Assembly (NCBI GenBank): GCA_012521625.1
Contig: JAAYLY010000076.1
Span: 1-14,943 of the forward strand
Source of the DNA: Tissierellia bacterium
Lineage (GTDB): Bacteria; Bacillota; Clostridia; Tissierellales; Tissierellaceae
Reading direction: 5' to 3'
Length of the DNA: 14,943 nt
Shown here: positions 1 through 6,827 of the stretch, piece by piece
Position numbering within the stretch: the stretch's first letter is position 1
Layout: each line of letters begins with the position of its first letter
The notes under the pieces: generated by a model
Database searches by the model: none
What the model was told of the DNA's origin: nothing
The model's input: only the letters and a program-made list of their open reading frames with translations
Translations under genes and position numbers: made by a program

Positions 1-38
1 ATTGCATTGTATTTACTCAACTCCCTCCTCTAATACTG

Positions 39-66
39 GTTATATCATAAAGGAAGGAATTGTCAA
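39..66 (-). promoter_or_regulatory. Sigma-A type promoter reading out of the left edge
   Basis: On the minus strand a perfect -35 TTGACA (66-61) is followed, after 16 bases, by TATAAC (44-39), which is one mismatch from the -10 consensus. Transcription would start near position 32. A strong SD-like GAGGAGGGAG (30-21) follows at once. This suggests a short-leader gene that starts at or beyond the left edge and is separate from tatD. No start codon is convincingly spaced from the SD inside the window: the TTG at 20-18 is too close and the ATG at 7-5 is too far. The target gene is therefore unknown. Confidence 0.6.
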
Positions 67-76
67 GTAACATTCA

Positions 77-101
77 TCTCCCACTTATAGAAGATGGGAG
101 A
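77..101. repeat. Hairpin upstream of the left-edge promoter
   Basis: TCTCCCA (77-83) pairs perfectly with TGGGAGA (95-101) around an 11-base loop. It lies just upstream of the minus-strand -35 element and has no T-tract on either side, so it is not a normal intrinsic terminator. It may help stop tatD read-through or act as an operator. The role is unknown. Confidence 0.3.
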
Positions 102-155
102 CTTCTGTTGTTAATTAGGTTAAATCAGAGATGAGGGGTTTTTACTAATTAAACT

Positions 156-211
156 ATATGGATCTTTATACTTTAGGCAATTTAAACATCCATATCAGTT
201 TTAACACTGAT
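156..211 (-). other. Two inverted repeats downstream of tatD (possible weak terminator)
   Basis: Thirteen bases past the tatD stop, ATCAGT (194-199) pairs with ACTGAT (206-211) around a 6-base loop. An overlapping pair, ATATGGAT (156-163) with ATCCATAT (188-195), encloses a 24-base spacer. Neither is followed by a strong T-run in the tatD direction. Termination of the metG-tatD transcript here is only a guess from position. The rest of bases 1-223 holds no gene that can be supported. Confidence 0.25.
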
Positions 212-223
212 TTCAACACCCAT

Positions 224-991
224 CTATTTAATACCAAATAATTCTTTAGTATTCTTCCTGGTCTGCTCTGCCACTTCCTCCACTGGGATGCCCCTTAGTT
301 CAGCTATCTTTTCTGCCACATATCTTACATATTTAGGCTCATTTCGCCTACCCCTATTGGGTTCTGGGGCTAAATATGGGCAGTCGGTTTCTATCAATAG
401 CTTATCTAAGGGCACAGCCTTGGCCACTTCCTTTGCCACCCTGGCATTTTTAAAGGTAACAGGGCCTGCAAGGGATATATAAAAGCCTAGTTTTATATAT
501 TCCATGGCCACCTCCTTGCTGGCGGAGAAGCAGTGGAGTACACCCCTTAGGGTTCCATCTTGTTCTTCCTTGATAATATCGTAGGTCTCCTTGGTGGCCT
601 CCCTGGAGTGGATGACTACTGGCAAGTTCAGTTCTTTAGCCAGCTTCAACTGCTCCCTAAACCACTTCCTCTGAATATCTCTTGGGGAGTTGTCGTAGTA
701 GAAGTCTAGGCCAATCTCCCCTATGGCTACCACCTTAGGATGTTTAGCCAGCTTCCTAAATTCCTCCAGGGTCTCTTCCGTTACTTCTTTAGCCGAATGG
801 GGATGGACCCCTATGGTGGCATAGATATTATCATATTTATCGGCTAACTTAAGGGAGTCTATGCTGGATTGTAGGTCAGCCCCGATATTTATTACCAATT
901 CAATATCATTATCCTTCAAAGATTTAATGAGGATATCCCTATCCCCATCAAACCTACTATCGTCTAAATGTGCATGACTATCTATAAACAT
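224..991 (-). CDS. tatD: TatD family metal-dependent deoxyribonuclease
   Basis: TatD-family amidohydrolase-fold enzyme (YabD type in Bacilli), 255 residues, the usual length. Family members are cytoplasmic metal-dependent 3'-5' exonucleases linked to DNA repair and turnover; the exact in vivo substrate is less certain. The metal ligands are visible in order: HAH (His6, His8), Glu92 in GEIGLDFYY, His128 in IHSREA, His153 in HCFS and Asp203 in ETDCPYLAPEP. The ATG start at 991-989 sits 5 bases after an AGGAGG whose first bases overlap the metG stop codon. The gap to metG is only 9 bases, so the two genes are almost surely co-transcribed under T-box control and translationally coupled. metG followed by tatD is the gene order known from Bacillus and many Clostridia. 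No truncation or oddity is seen. Confidence 0.95.
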   Translation of the reverse strand: MFIDSHAHLDDSRFDGDRDILIKSLKDNDIELVINIGADLQSSIDSLKLADKYDNIYATIGVHPHSAKEVTEETLEEFRKLAKHPKVVAIGEIGLDFYYDNSPRDIQRKWFREQLKLAKELNLPVVIHSREATKETYDIIKEEQDGTLRGVLHCFSASKEVAMEYIKLGFYISLAGPVTFKNARVAKEVAKAVPLDKLLIETDCPYLAPEPNRGRRNEPKYVRYVAEKIAELRGIPVEEVAEQTRKNTKELFGIK

Positions 992-1000
992 AATCTCCTC

Positions 1001-2944
1001 CTAGGATACTACAGCTCCTGACTTTAAGTCTTCTAAGGTTGTTAGTAATGATAGGTTGCCTTCGTCGTCCTCAGCTGCCAGGATCATACCGTTGGATTCT
1101 ACCCCTCTTAACTTAACAGGCTTTAGGTTTACTATACAGATTACCTTCTTACCTACTAGGTCTTCCGCCTTATACCATTTCTTAATACCTGATACTACCT
1201 GACGCTCTTCATCACCTATTTTTAAAGTTAATACTAACAACTTATCCGCCTTTGGATGGTCTTCGCACTCGATTACTTCTGCAACCCTGAATTGACATTT
1301 GGCAAAGTCGTCTATTGTAATGAATTCTTGGTCCACTGCTTTGTCTCCTCCTTCTTTCTTCTTGCTTCTTTCATCTATTAGTTTTTGATTTGCTTCGTTT
1401 AGTCTCTCTAATTCCTTTTCCACATCTAATCTTGGGAAGATGATCTTACCCTTGTTGACCCTAGTACCGGCAGGTAGTAAGCCCCACTCCTTAGAGTCTT
1501 CCCATCTGGCTTGGTCTTCTAAGCCTAGTTGCCTACGGATTTCATCTGATGTCTTATCCATAAAGGGCTTGATTAATACGGATATGATCCTTAAGGATTC
1601 TGATAGATTATATAATACCGTATTTAGTCTGTCTACCTTCTGCTCTTTATCTAATACCCATGGCATAGTCTCATCTACATATTTATTGGTCCTTCTTACT
1701 AGCTTCCAAATCTCTTCTAGGGATTGGGAGAAGTTGAATTTCTCCATCAATTCCTCTACCCTGCCAGCCACTGTAGTTGCCAGCTCTATTAAAGAATCGT
1801 CTACCTCCTCCTTAGCTACCACCTCAGGTATTACTCCATCCCTATACTTACTTACCATGCTGATGGTCCTGCTTACTAGGTTTCCTAGGTCGTTGGCCAG
1901 GTCTGAGTTTAACCTTTGTAAGAATTTCTCCCTGGAGAAGGAGCCGTCTTGGCCAAAGGAGAATTCCCTTAATAGGAAGTATTTAAAGGCATCTATTCCA
2001 TATAGTTCTATTATTGGCTCAGGATAGATGATGTTACCCTTAGACTTGGACATCTTGTCATCGTCGAATAAGATCCAGCCATGGCCAAATACCTGCTTTG
2101 GCAGCTCCTCTTCTAAGGCCATTAGGATAGCAGGCCAGATTACAGTGTGGAATCTGACTATCTCCTTACCCACCAGGTGGACGTTGGCTGGCCAGAACTT
2201 CTTAAAGTTTTCATCATTTTCTGTTCCATAGCCTAGGGCTGTTATATAGCAGGATAGGGCATCTATCCATACATAGACCACATGCTTAGGATCGAAGGGT
2301 ACTGGGATACCCCAGTCGAAGGATGTCCTTGATACGCAAAGGTCCTCCAAGCCTTCCTTGATGAAGCTAATCATTTCATTCTTCCTAGATTCTGGCTGGA
2401 TGAAGTCTGGATTTTCTTCATATAGCTTTAGTAACCTGTCTCCGTATTTGGAAAGTTTGAAGAAGTAGGCTTCCTCTTCCGCCCAGTGGGTTGGCCTTCC
2501 ACAGTCAGGGCAGTTACCGTCTACTAGCTGGGACTCTGCCCAGAAGGATTCACAGGGCGTACAGTAGTGGCCTTCGTACTTAGACTTATAGATTTCTCCC
2601 TTTTCATAAAGCCTTGTAAATATATCTTGTACTACCCTTTCATGATATTCATCAGTAGTCCTGATAAAGACGTCGTAGTCGATCTCCAACATCTTCCATA
2701 ATTTCTTTATATCAGCTACTATATCGTCTACATATTGCTTTGGAGTCTTATTGGCCTCCTTAGCCTTTTCTTGAATCTTTTGGCCGTGTTCATCGGAACC
2801 TGTTACGAAGAATACGTCATAGCCTTGTAGCCTTTTAAACTTCTTTATGGAATCAGCTGCCACTGTGGTGTAGGTATGGCCTATGTGCAAATTATCACTT
2901 GGATAGTAGATAGGGGTCGTAAGGTAATAAGTTGGTTTAGCCAC
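1001..2944 (-). CDS. metG: Methionyl-tRNA synthetase with C-terminal tRNA-binding domain
   Basis: Charges tRNA-Met with methionine in the cytoplasm. At 647 residues it is a full-length class I enzyme. The HIGH signature is HIGH at residues 20-23 and the KMSKS loop is at 297-301. A single zinc-knuckle pair lies in the connective insertion (Cys128, Cys131, Cys145, Cys148). The helical anticodon-binding region follows. A C-terminal EMAP/Trbp-111-like tRNA-binding domain begins near residue 540, after a Lys/Glu-rich linker, and gives the dimeric form common in Firmicutes. The start is GTG (2944-2942), 5 bases after an excellent GAGGAGGAG; the next residues match other MetRS N-termini. The gene lies about 200 bases behind a T-box leader with an AUG specifier, so expression should rise when tRNA-Met is uncharged. 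tatD follows after 9 bases. Confidence 0.98.
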   Translation of the reverse strand: MAKPTYYLTTPIYYPSDNLHIGHTYTTVAADSIKKFKRLQGYDVFFVTGSDEHGQKIQEKAKEANKTPKQYVDDIVADIKKLWKMLEIDYDVFIRTTDEYHERVVQDIFTRLYEKGEIYKSKYEGHYCTPCESFWAESQLVDGNCPDCGRPTHWAEEEAYFFKLSKYGDRLLKLYEENPDFIQPESRKNEMISFIKEGLEDLCVSRTSFDWGIPVPFDPKHVVYVWIDALSCYITALGYGTENDENFKKFWPANVHLVGKEIVRFHTVIWPAILMALEEELPKQVFGHGWILFDDDKMSKSKGNIIYPEPIIELYGIDAFKYFLLREFSFGQDGSFSREKFLQRLNSDLANDLGNLVSRTISMVSKYRDGVIPEVVAKEEVDDSLIELATTVAGRVEELMEKFNFSQSLEEIWKLVRRTNKYVDETMPWVLDKEQKVDRLNTVLYNLSESLRIISVLIKPFMDKTSDEIRRQLGLEDQARWEDSKEWGLLPAGTRVNKGKIIFPRLDVEKELERLNEANQKLIDERSKKKEGGDKAVDQEFITIDDFAKCQFRVAEVIECEDHPKADKLLVLTLKIGDEERQVVSGIKKWYKAEDLVGKKVICIVNLKPVKLRGVESNGMILAAEDDEGNLSLLTTLEDLKSGAVVS

Positions 2945-3009
2945 TTTATCTCCTCCTCTTATTATTTAAAGTTAGTTCTTTTCATAAGTTTTGGATCCTT
3001 ATGTCAATC

Positions 3010-3133
3010 ATTAAATTAAGTATAAACTATTGTATGCCCCTTATTAAGTTAAGTATGGACTATTTTTTGCCCCTTATTAAGTTAAGTGCATACTTATGCC
3101 TATTATTAAGATAAGTATGGGCAAAGTAAAATT
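3010..3133 (-). repeat. Direct repeats, about 33 bp, in the metG leader
   Basis: Four degenerate copies start with ATTAARTTAAGTAT-like cores at 3010, 3043, 3076 and 3105. The first two are 33 bases long and about 85% identical, and both end in GCCCCTT. The third and fourth are shorter and more diverged. They lie between the T-box terminator and the metG start, so they are part of the read-through mRNA. The third copy also contains a small GCATA-CT-TATGC palindrome. The role is unknown: they may be a decayed minisatellite, protein-binding sites or an mRNA-processing region. Confidence 0.7.
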
Positions 3134-3151
3134 ATATAAGGCAAAAATCAT

Positions 3152-3186
3152 AAAAAAAGCCCACATCTCCATTTAGAGACGAAGGC
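3152..3186 (-). terminator. Intrinsic terminator of the metG T-box
   Basis: On the minus strand GCCUUCGUCUC (3186-3176) pairs with GAGAUGUGGGC (3169-3159), allowing G-U pairs and one mismatch. Seven U residues follow (3158-3152). The 5' arm carries CUCUAA (3178-3173), which can pair instead with UUAGAG (3208-3203) to form the antiterminator. The two folds are therefore mutually exclusive, as a T-box switch requires. Confidence 0.9.
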
Positions 3187-3458
3187 ATACTCCGTGTTAC
3201 CACTCTAATTTATTTAAACCTCACGATTTAAATCTCACTAGGTTTCTAACAACCTTACATTTTAACGGATGCAGCCGTTACAGCCTACTATTCTTCAGCT
3301 GTAAATTTCAGGGGCCATGTTCGATTATACCTATACGCTGGTTCCCACCCTACCCAGCTCTCTTGGGTATAGTATATAATCTACTCTTCCCATCATCAAT
3401 TTTACCTTATATTTTTACCTTATATAAAGAAGCCTTTCTTTATATTATGCTTAGTTAA
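3152..3458 (-). ncRNA. T-box leader riboswitch, methionine specific
   Basis: A cis-acting leader of about 300 bases upstream of metG that senses uncharged tRNA-Met. Stem I shows the AGUA and AGAGAG motifs and the distal GCUGG...GGGAACCAGC element. GAUUAUA pairs with UAUAAUC at its base. The 3' side of the specifier loop reads GAACAUGG, placing an AUG specifier codon at 3318-3316. The T-box bulge reads GUGGUAACACGGAG, with UGGU at 3202-3199. UGGU can pair with an ACCA acceptor end, which fits the A discriminator of tRNA-Met. The antiterminator/terminator pair follows, and a consensus promoter lies at the right distance upstream. The leader ends about 200 bases before metG. I am sure of the class and fairly sure of the amino acid, which the downstream gene supports. 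Confidence 0.93.
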
Positions 3459-3464
3459 TTAGAT

Positions 3465-3493
3465 ATTATAAGTCATATTGAATTTTTTGTCAA
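3465..3493 (-). promoter_or_regulatory. Consensus sigma-A promoter of the T-box-metG-tatD unit
   Basis: The minus strand shows a perfect TTGACA (3493-3488), a 17-base spacer and a perfect TATAAT (3470-3465). The predicted start near 3458 coincides with the beginning of the T-box structure. A full-consensus promoter fits a gene whose control is left to attenuation in the leader. Confidence 0.88.
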
Positions 3494-3668
3494 TTAAACT
3501 TGTCCTTATGAATTCAACAAGCCTGCAGGCATTTTAGTTTAGAAAGCTGGTGAATATTTTAATAATTATTGAATAAAATATCCTTTAATGGTAACTAATA
3601 ACTTTAGGCCTATTCTTTCTAAGAATTGCGGGATGTTGTCTGAATATTCCGGATATGCCAGCAAAAAT

Positions 3669-3697
3669 TTGACAAATATATTTTTTTAGAATATACT
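3669..3697 (+). promoter_or_regulatory. Sigma-A promoter of the yabE-like gene
   Basis: TTGACA (3669-3674), a 17-base spacer and TATACT (3692-3697; one mismatch to consensus) lie about 50 bases before the plus-strand gene. Transcription would begin near 3704. The spacer holds a seven-T run. It diverges from the metG promoter about 175 bases away. The stretch between the two promoters (3494-3668) contains no gene; its only structure is a 10-base palindrome, GCCTGCAGGC, at 3521-3530. Confidence 0.82.
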
Positions 3698-3716
3698 ACT
3701 ACAGTAATTAAAAACA

Positions 3717-3733
3717 GTTACAAAAAAGTTACA
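3717..3733. promoter_or_regulatory. WalR-type binding box in the yabE-like leader
   Basis: Two direct GTTACA hexamers (3717-3722 and 3728-3733) are separated by five A residues. Read on the minus strand this is TGTAAC-N5-TGTAAC, an exact fit to the published WalR (YycF) consensus TGTWAH-N5-TGTWAH. It lies just downstream of the predicted transcription start and before the SD (GGAGG). In Bacillus subtilis, downstream boxes are associated with WalR repression and upstream boxes with activation. The target, a wall-remodelling protein, is a typical WalR regulon member. Binding itself is inferred. Confidence 0.65.
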
Positions 3734-3750
3734 AATTTAGGAGGAAAAAA

Positions 3751-4776
3751 ATGGATAGTAATGAAGCATCTAGAACGAATAAGTTCAAGATGGTGGTAAT
3801 CCTCATTGTAGCCGCTTCTTTGATGCTGGGACTTTATATGTTCCGCGGTAAGAAGGTAGTGCTTAATGTGGATGGAAGGGTTACTGAATTAGTTTCCTAT
3901 TCTGATACCGTTGAAGAGTTGCTTGAAGCTGAAGAAATAACCATCAGTAAAAAAGCCTACATCAACGTTCCTTTAGACAGCAAATTAGAAGATGACATAG
4001 AGATAATCATAAGGAACCCAATACCTTACGCCATAGAGGAGAATGGAATCGCCATTGAGGTTTCATCCATCTACAAGACTGTAGGGGAGGTATTAAAAGA
4101 CCATAAGGTTCAATTAGGAGAAAAGGACTATACAGTTCCTGCTCTAGACGAAAAAATCGATCCATACGATACCATCCAAATCTTTAGGGTGACAGAGGAA
4201 GTGGAGGTTATTGAGTCGGTAATACCTTTCCAGGAACAGGTGGTTAGTAACAAGAACTTAGACGTGGGTACCACTAGGATAGTTCAGGAGGGTAAAAACG
4301 GCTTAAAACAAACCCATATCAGAAAGACATATGTAAATGGTCAGTTGGTATCAGAAGAAGTTGAGAAGGAAGAGGTCGTCCAAGAACCTGTAAACCAAAT
4401 TAAGGAGAAGGGTTCAAGGGCCATTATAACTACCTCAAGGGGTAGCACAAGGTATAAAAAGGCCATAGTCATGACGGCAACAGCCTATGACTTATCCTTT
4501 GAAAGTACCGGCAAGAGGCCAGGACACCCACACTACGGTTTAACAGCATCTGGTACTAGGGCTAGACCCGGTGTAGTAGCTGTTGACCCAAGGGTTATAC
4601 CACTGGGAACTAAGCTATATATCCAGTCCTTAGACGGAAGTAAGGATTATGGGTTTGCTGTAGCCGAAGATACGGGTGGAGCCATTAAAGGCAACAAGAT
4701 CGATTTATTCTTCGAAACCGCCGAAGAGGTAAGAAGGTTTGGAAGAAGAAAGGTAAAAGTTTATATTCTAGATTAA
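3751..4776 (+). CDS. yabE: YabE-like wall protein: DUF348, G5 and 3D domains
   Basis: Membrane-anchored or secreted cell-wall protein of the Rpf/Sps-like group, probably a peptidoglycan lytic enzyme. After a short basic N-terminus (residues 1-13) there is one hydrophobic segment (about 14-30) acting as a signal or anchor. Two DUF348 repeats follow (about 35-85 and 97-147). A G5 domain comes next (about 150-215), then a basic linker and a C-terminal 3D domain (about 238-340). The three conserved aspartates are Asp279 in VAVDPRVIPLG, Asp307 in AEDTGG and Asp318 in KIDLF. The 3D fold resembles the MltA catalytic barrel. The ATG follows GGAGG by 7 bases. This is the only plus-strand gene; it is monocistronic, with its own promoter, WalR-like box and terminator. 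Its position beside metG-tatD matches Bacillus yabE. The catalytic role is inferred from the family. Confidence 0.92.
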   Translation: MDSNEASRTNKFKMVVILIVAASLMLGLYMFRGKKVVLNVDGRVTELVSYSDTVEELLEAEEITISKKAYINVPLDSKLEDDIEIIIRNPIPYAIEENGIAIEVSSIYKTVGEVLKDHKVQLGEKDYTVPALDEKIDPYDTIQIFRVTEEVEVIESVIPFQEQVVSNKNLDVGTTRIVQEGKNGLKQTHIRKTYVNGQLVSEEVEKEEVVQEPVNQIKEKGSRAIITTSRGSTRYKKAIVMTATAYDLSFESTGKRPGHPHYGLTASGTRARPGVVAVDPRVIPLGTKLYIQSLDGSKDYGFAVAEDTGGAIKGNKIDLFFETAEEVRRFGRRKVKVYILD

Positions 4777-4805
4777 AAAAGGTAGGTTAAACACCTACCT
4801 TTTTA
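4775..4805. terminator. Bidirectional intrinsic terminator between yabE-like gene and herA
   Basis: GGTAGGT (4781-4787) pairs with ACCTACC (4793-4799) around a TAAAC loop. Six A residues lie on the left and a T5 run lies on the right. The symmetry lets it end transcription in both directions, serving the convergent yabE-like and herA genes. It starts inside the yabE-like stop codon. Confidence 0.88.
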
Positions 4806-4850
4806 TATTATACCTAAATCCAAATTTATATATTATACCTAAAGCCAAAT
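4804..4850. repeat. 25-bp-period tandem duplication at the herA 3' end
   Basis: Bases 4804-4825 and 4829-4850 are the same 22-base sequence with a single mismatch (T4819 versus G4844). The right copy encodes the last residues of HerA. The left copy lies just past the stop codon, between it and the terminator. It looks like a recent local duplication of the gene's end. Confidence 0.85.
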
Positions 4851-6661
4851 ATGGTCTCTTCCTTCTTTATATGTTTTTTTTCCACCAGCTTATTTAGCTT
4901 TTCTTCCAGTTGATTTACCGTATAGGTGATCTTGGCCTCCTGCTCGATTTCTAGGGCCAGCTGGGCCAATTCTATATCGTTTATAGGCAGCTTATCCATG
5001 ATGAGCTTTAAGAAGTCCTCATCATCTTCCTTGAATTTGCTCTTAAGCTCATCAAAGGGATTTAGGGTATGGGGGCTGGTGGTCAGGGCCGCCCTTATAC
5101 GGGCAAAGATGGTCCTCCCCATGTCTGCTGAGGATATAAAGACATCCCCCGTCCTTAAGTATGGAAGCCTCCTACATTCCTCCATGGTCAGGTCCGTTTC
5201 CTCCTGGATAGTCTGGATATCTGAAGCCCTTACGGTCCTAAAGATTAACTTAGTATTAAGCTGGGCTGTTATAGTCTCATCCAATAGGGTAGGCCTTTGG
5301 GTGGCCAGGATTAGAAATACCCCGTACTTCCTACCCTCCTGGGAGATCTCCTTAATTATGGATTTAGAAGGGGATTCATAGGCCTTAGGTGCAAAGTTGT
5401 GGGCCTCGTCCGTTACTATAATAAAGGGTGGGAAATAATCCGCCTCCGTCTTCTTGTATAGGGCATCCTTATATTCCCTACGCTTGTGGTAAAGGTTATT
5501 TAATAAATAGGTACTAAAGACCTGGAGGATCCTGGTATTTCCTTGGATGACTATTAGCTTTCCATTCTGTAGGCCATCTTCTATCTCCCTTATATCCTTG
5601 GAGAATACACCGTCATTTTCCAACCGCCTTAGCCTCCAGATTATACCCCTGACGGAGTTATAGGGGCAGGTCTTATCATAGCTTATGAAGAGCTCCTTCC
5701 TCTCCATCCAAGCCCTTCTTTCCTCTGGGTCTGCAGCATTATTAATACGATTTTCAATCCTATCTAAGGATCCTTCCTCCTGGGCTTCCGTCAACATCTG
5801 CATCCTGTTGTAGAAGCTGTAGTAGGAGTCCTTAGGTTTAAAGAGGATATCCACCACATTGCTCATGGAATCGGTCAAGTTACTGGCTGCACTTAGGAGG
5901 TTCTTAAGGTCCTGGGCTGTTAAATCTTCAAACTTAACCCCCACATGGGTGCCCACCTGCAGGCATTTAAACCTATTCTTAAAATCTATAGCCTCATCAT
6001 CTAAGTAAGAAGCTGGCTGGCTAAAATCCATTTCAAAGTGAGGATCCAGTACTATGGTAGGGATATTTAACCTCATCAGCTCTTCTAAGATAACCCTAAG
6101 GCCAAAGGACTTACCAGAGCCGGACCCGCCAAAGACCCCTATATGGGGATAGTGGTGCATGGATTTTATATCCAAGATATAGGGTATATCCCTCTGCTCC
6201 AGTAGGTCCCCTTCCTCAAAGGTGTGGAGGAGGTCCTTAAATTCATCATCCATATCCTTGGCTAGGTCGTCGGTGTTCTTTATTATCCCTAGGACTAGGC
6301 CCTCATCTACCCTACTCTTAATCATCAGGTCTTTTACCTCCAGGAACTGGGGTAGCCTAACGTCGGACCCGGTCTGAATTGGATATAATGCTTCATTTAA
6401 TAGCCTGATCTTGGCTATATAGATAGTATCCTCGTCGATATTATAGCCTAGGGCCTTTAAGGACTCTAAGACGGAGCTATCTACAAAATCTCCATATATG
6501 TTTAGGGGAATATATCTATTGAAGGTCTTTGCCTCTACCACTTCCCCCAGTAGACTGCCTTGATAGGGGTCTTCTATAATTAAAAATTCATTTATCCTAA
6601 AATTCCTCTCCTTGGAACCTACGAAGACTTCCTGCTGCGTAGTTATGCCGACTACTTTCAT
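4826..6661 (-). CDS. herA: HerA-like DNA translocase/helicase ATPase
   Basis: Hexameric FtsK/HerA-superfamily ATPase thought to work with the NurA nuclease in DNA end resection. It has 611 residues. An N-terminal HAS-type beta-barrel (about 1-110) precedes the RecA-like core. Walker A is GGSGSGKS (178-185). Walker B is IIVTDEAHN (Asp418-Glu419), and ATQRP (453-457) follows as a sensor-like motif. A region rich in charged residues (about 245-340) sits between the Walker motifs. The C-terminal tail (about 545-611) looks like a small helical, possibly winged-helix, domain. The ATG at 6661 follows AGAGGTGA at good spacing. nurA lies upstream in the same direction with a 166-base gap that holds a putative separate promoter and a hairpin. 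In archaea and Deinococcus/Thermus the pair is linked to recombination repair; its role in Clostridia is less known. Related HerA proteins also occur in defence systems, but no sign of a defence island is seen here. Confidence 0.88.
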   Translation of the reverse strand: MKVVGITTQQEVFVGSKERNFRINEFLIIEDPYQGSLLGEVVEAKTFNRYIPLNIYGDFVDSSVLESLKALGYNIDEDTIYIAKIRLLNEALYPIQTGSDVRLPQFLEVKDLMIKSRVDEGLVLGIIKNTDDLAKDMDDEFKDLLHTFEEGDLLEQRDIPYILDIKSMHHYPHIGVFGGSGSGKSFGLRVILEELMRLNIPTIVLDPHFEMDFSQPASYLDDEAIDFKNRFKCLQVGTHVGVKFEDLTAQDLKNLLSAASNLTDSMSNVVDILFKPKDSYYSFYNRMQMLTEAQEEGSLDRIENRINNAADPEERRAWMERKELFISYDKTCPYNSVRGIIWRLRRLENDGVFSKDIREIEDGLQNGKLIVIQGNTRILQVFSTYLLNNLYHKRREYKDALYKKTEADYFPPFIIVTDEAHNFAPKAYESPSKSIIKEISQEGRKYGVFLILATQRPTLLDETITAQLNTKLIFRTVRASDIQTIQEETDLTMEECRRLPYLRTGDVFISSADMGRTIFARIRAALTTSPHTLNPFDELKSKFKEDDEDFLKLIMDKLPINDIELAQLALEIEQEAKITYTVNQLEEKLNKLVEKKHIKKEETIFGFRYNI

Positions 6662-6683
6662 CCTTTCACCTCTTCTTGCAGAT

Positions 6684-6724
6684 GCGAAATGTTTTTTTCC
6701 AGCAATAGGGTTAATTCATTTCGC
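6684..6724. promoter_or_regulatory. GCGAAATG inverted repeat in the herA leader
   Basis: GCGAAATG (6684-6691) and CATTTCGC (6717-6724) form a perfect 8-base dyad around a 25-base spacer, just upstream of the herA SD. A 10-base match, ATGCGAAATG (6682-6691), also occurs in the large hairpin at 14294-14303. It could be an operator or a 5'-leader hairpin. Confidence 0.4.
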
Positions 6725-6746
6725 CTTTTGTTTTTGCCCTTTATAT

Positions 6747-6774
6747 TTTATATATCAGTTCTCTTTTTAGCCAA
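6747..6774 (-). promoter_or_regulatory. Possible herA promoter
   Basis: Minus-strand TTGGCT (6774-6769), a 16-base spacer and TATAAA (6752-6747) give a moderate sigma-A match in the nurA-herA gap. A start near 6740 would leave an 80-base leader that includes the GCGAAATG dyad. The -35 is weak, and co-transcription from rsmI-nurA remains possible. Confidence 0.4.
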
Positions 6775-6827
6775 AAGAGCCATAAACCATATTTTAATAC
6801 CTTATAGCCTTCTTAATTAAAATGATA

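Noticed and set aside
1440..2231. Long plus-strand open frames inside metG
   Set aside because: They are antisense to a full-length MetRS with all signatures, have Ser/Leu-rich shadow composition and lack ribosome sites.
3010..3133. CRISPR-like array
   Set aside because: The repeats are adjacent and degenerate with no unique spacers, and no cas genes are present.
3521..3530. Palindrome GCCTGCAGGC in the metG/yabE divergent region
   Set aside because: A single short palindrome outside both promoters with no second copy or known regulator match; likely chance.
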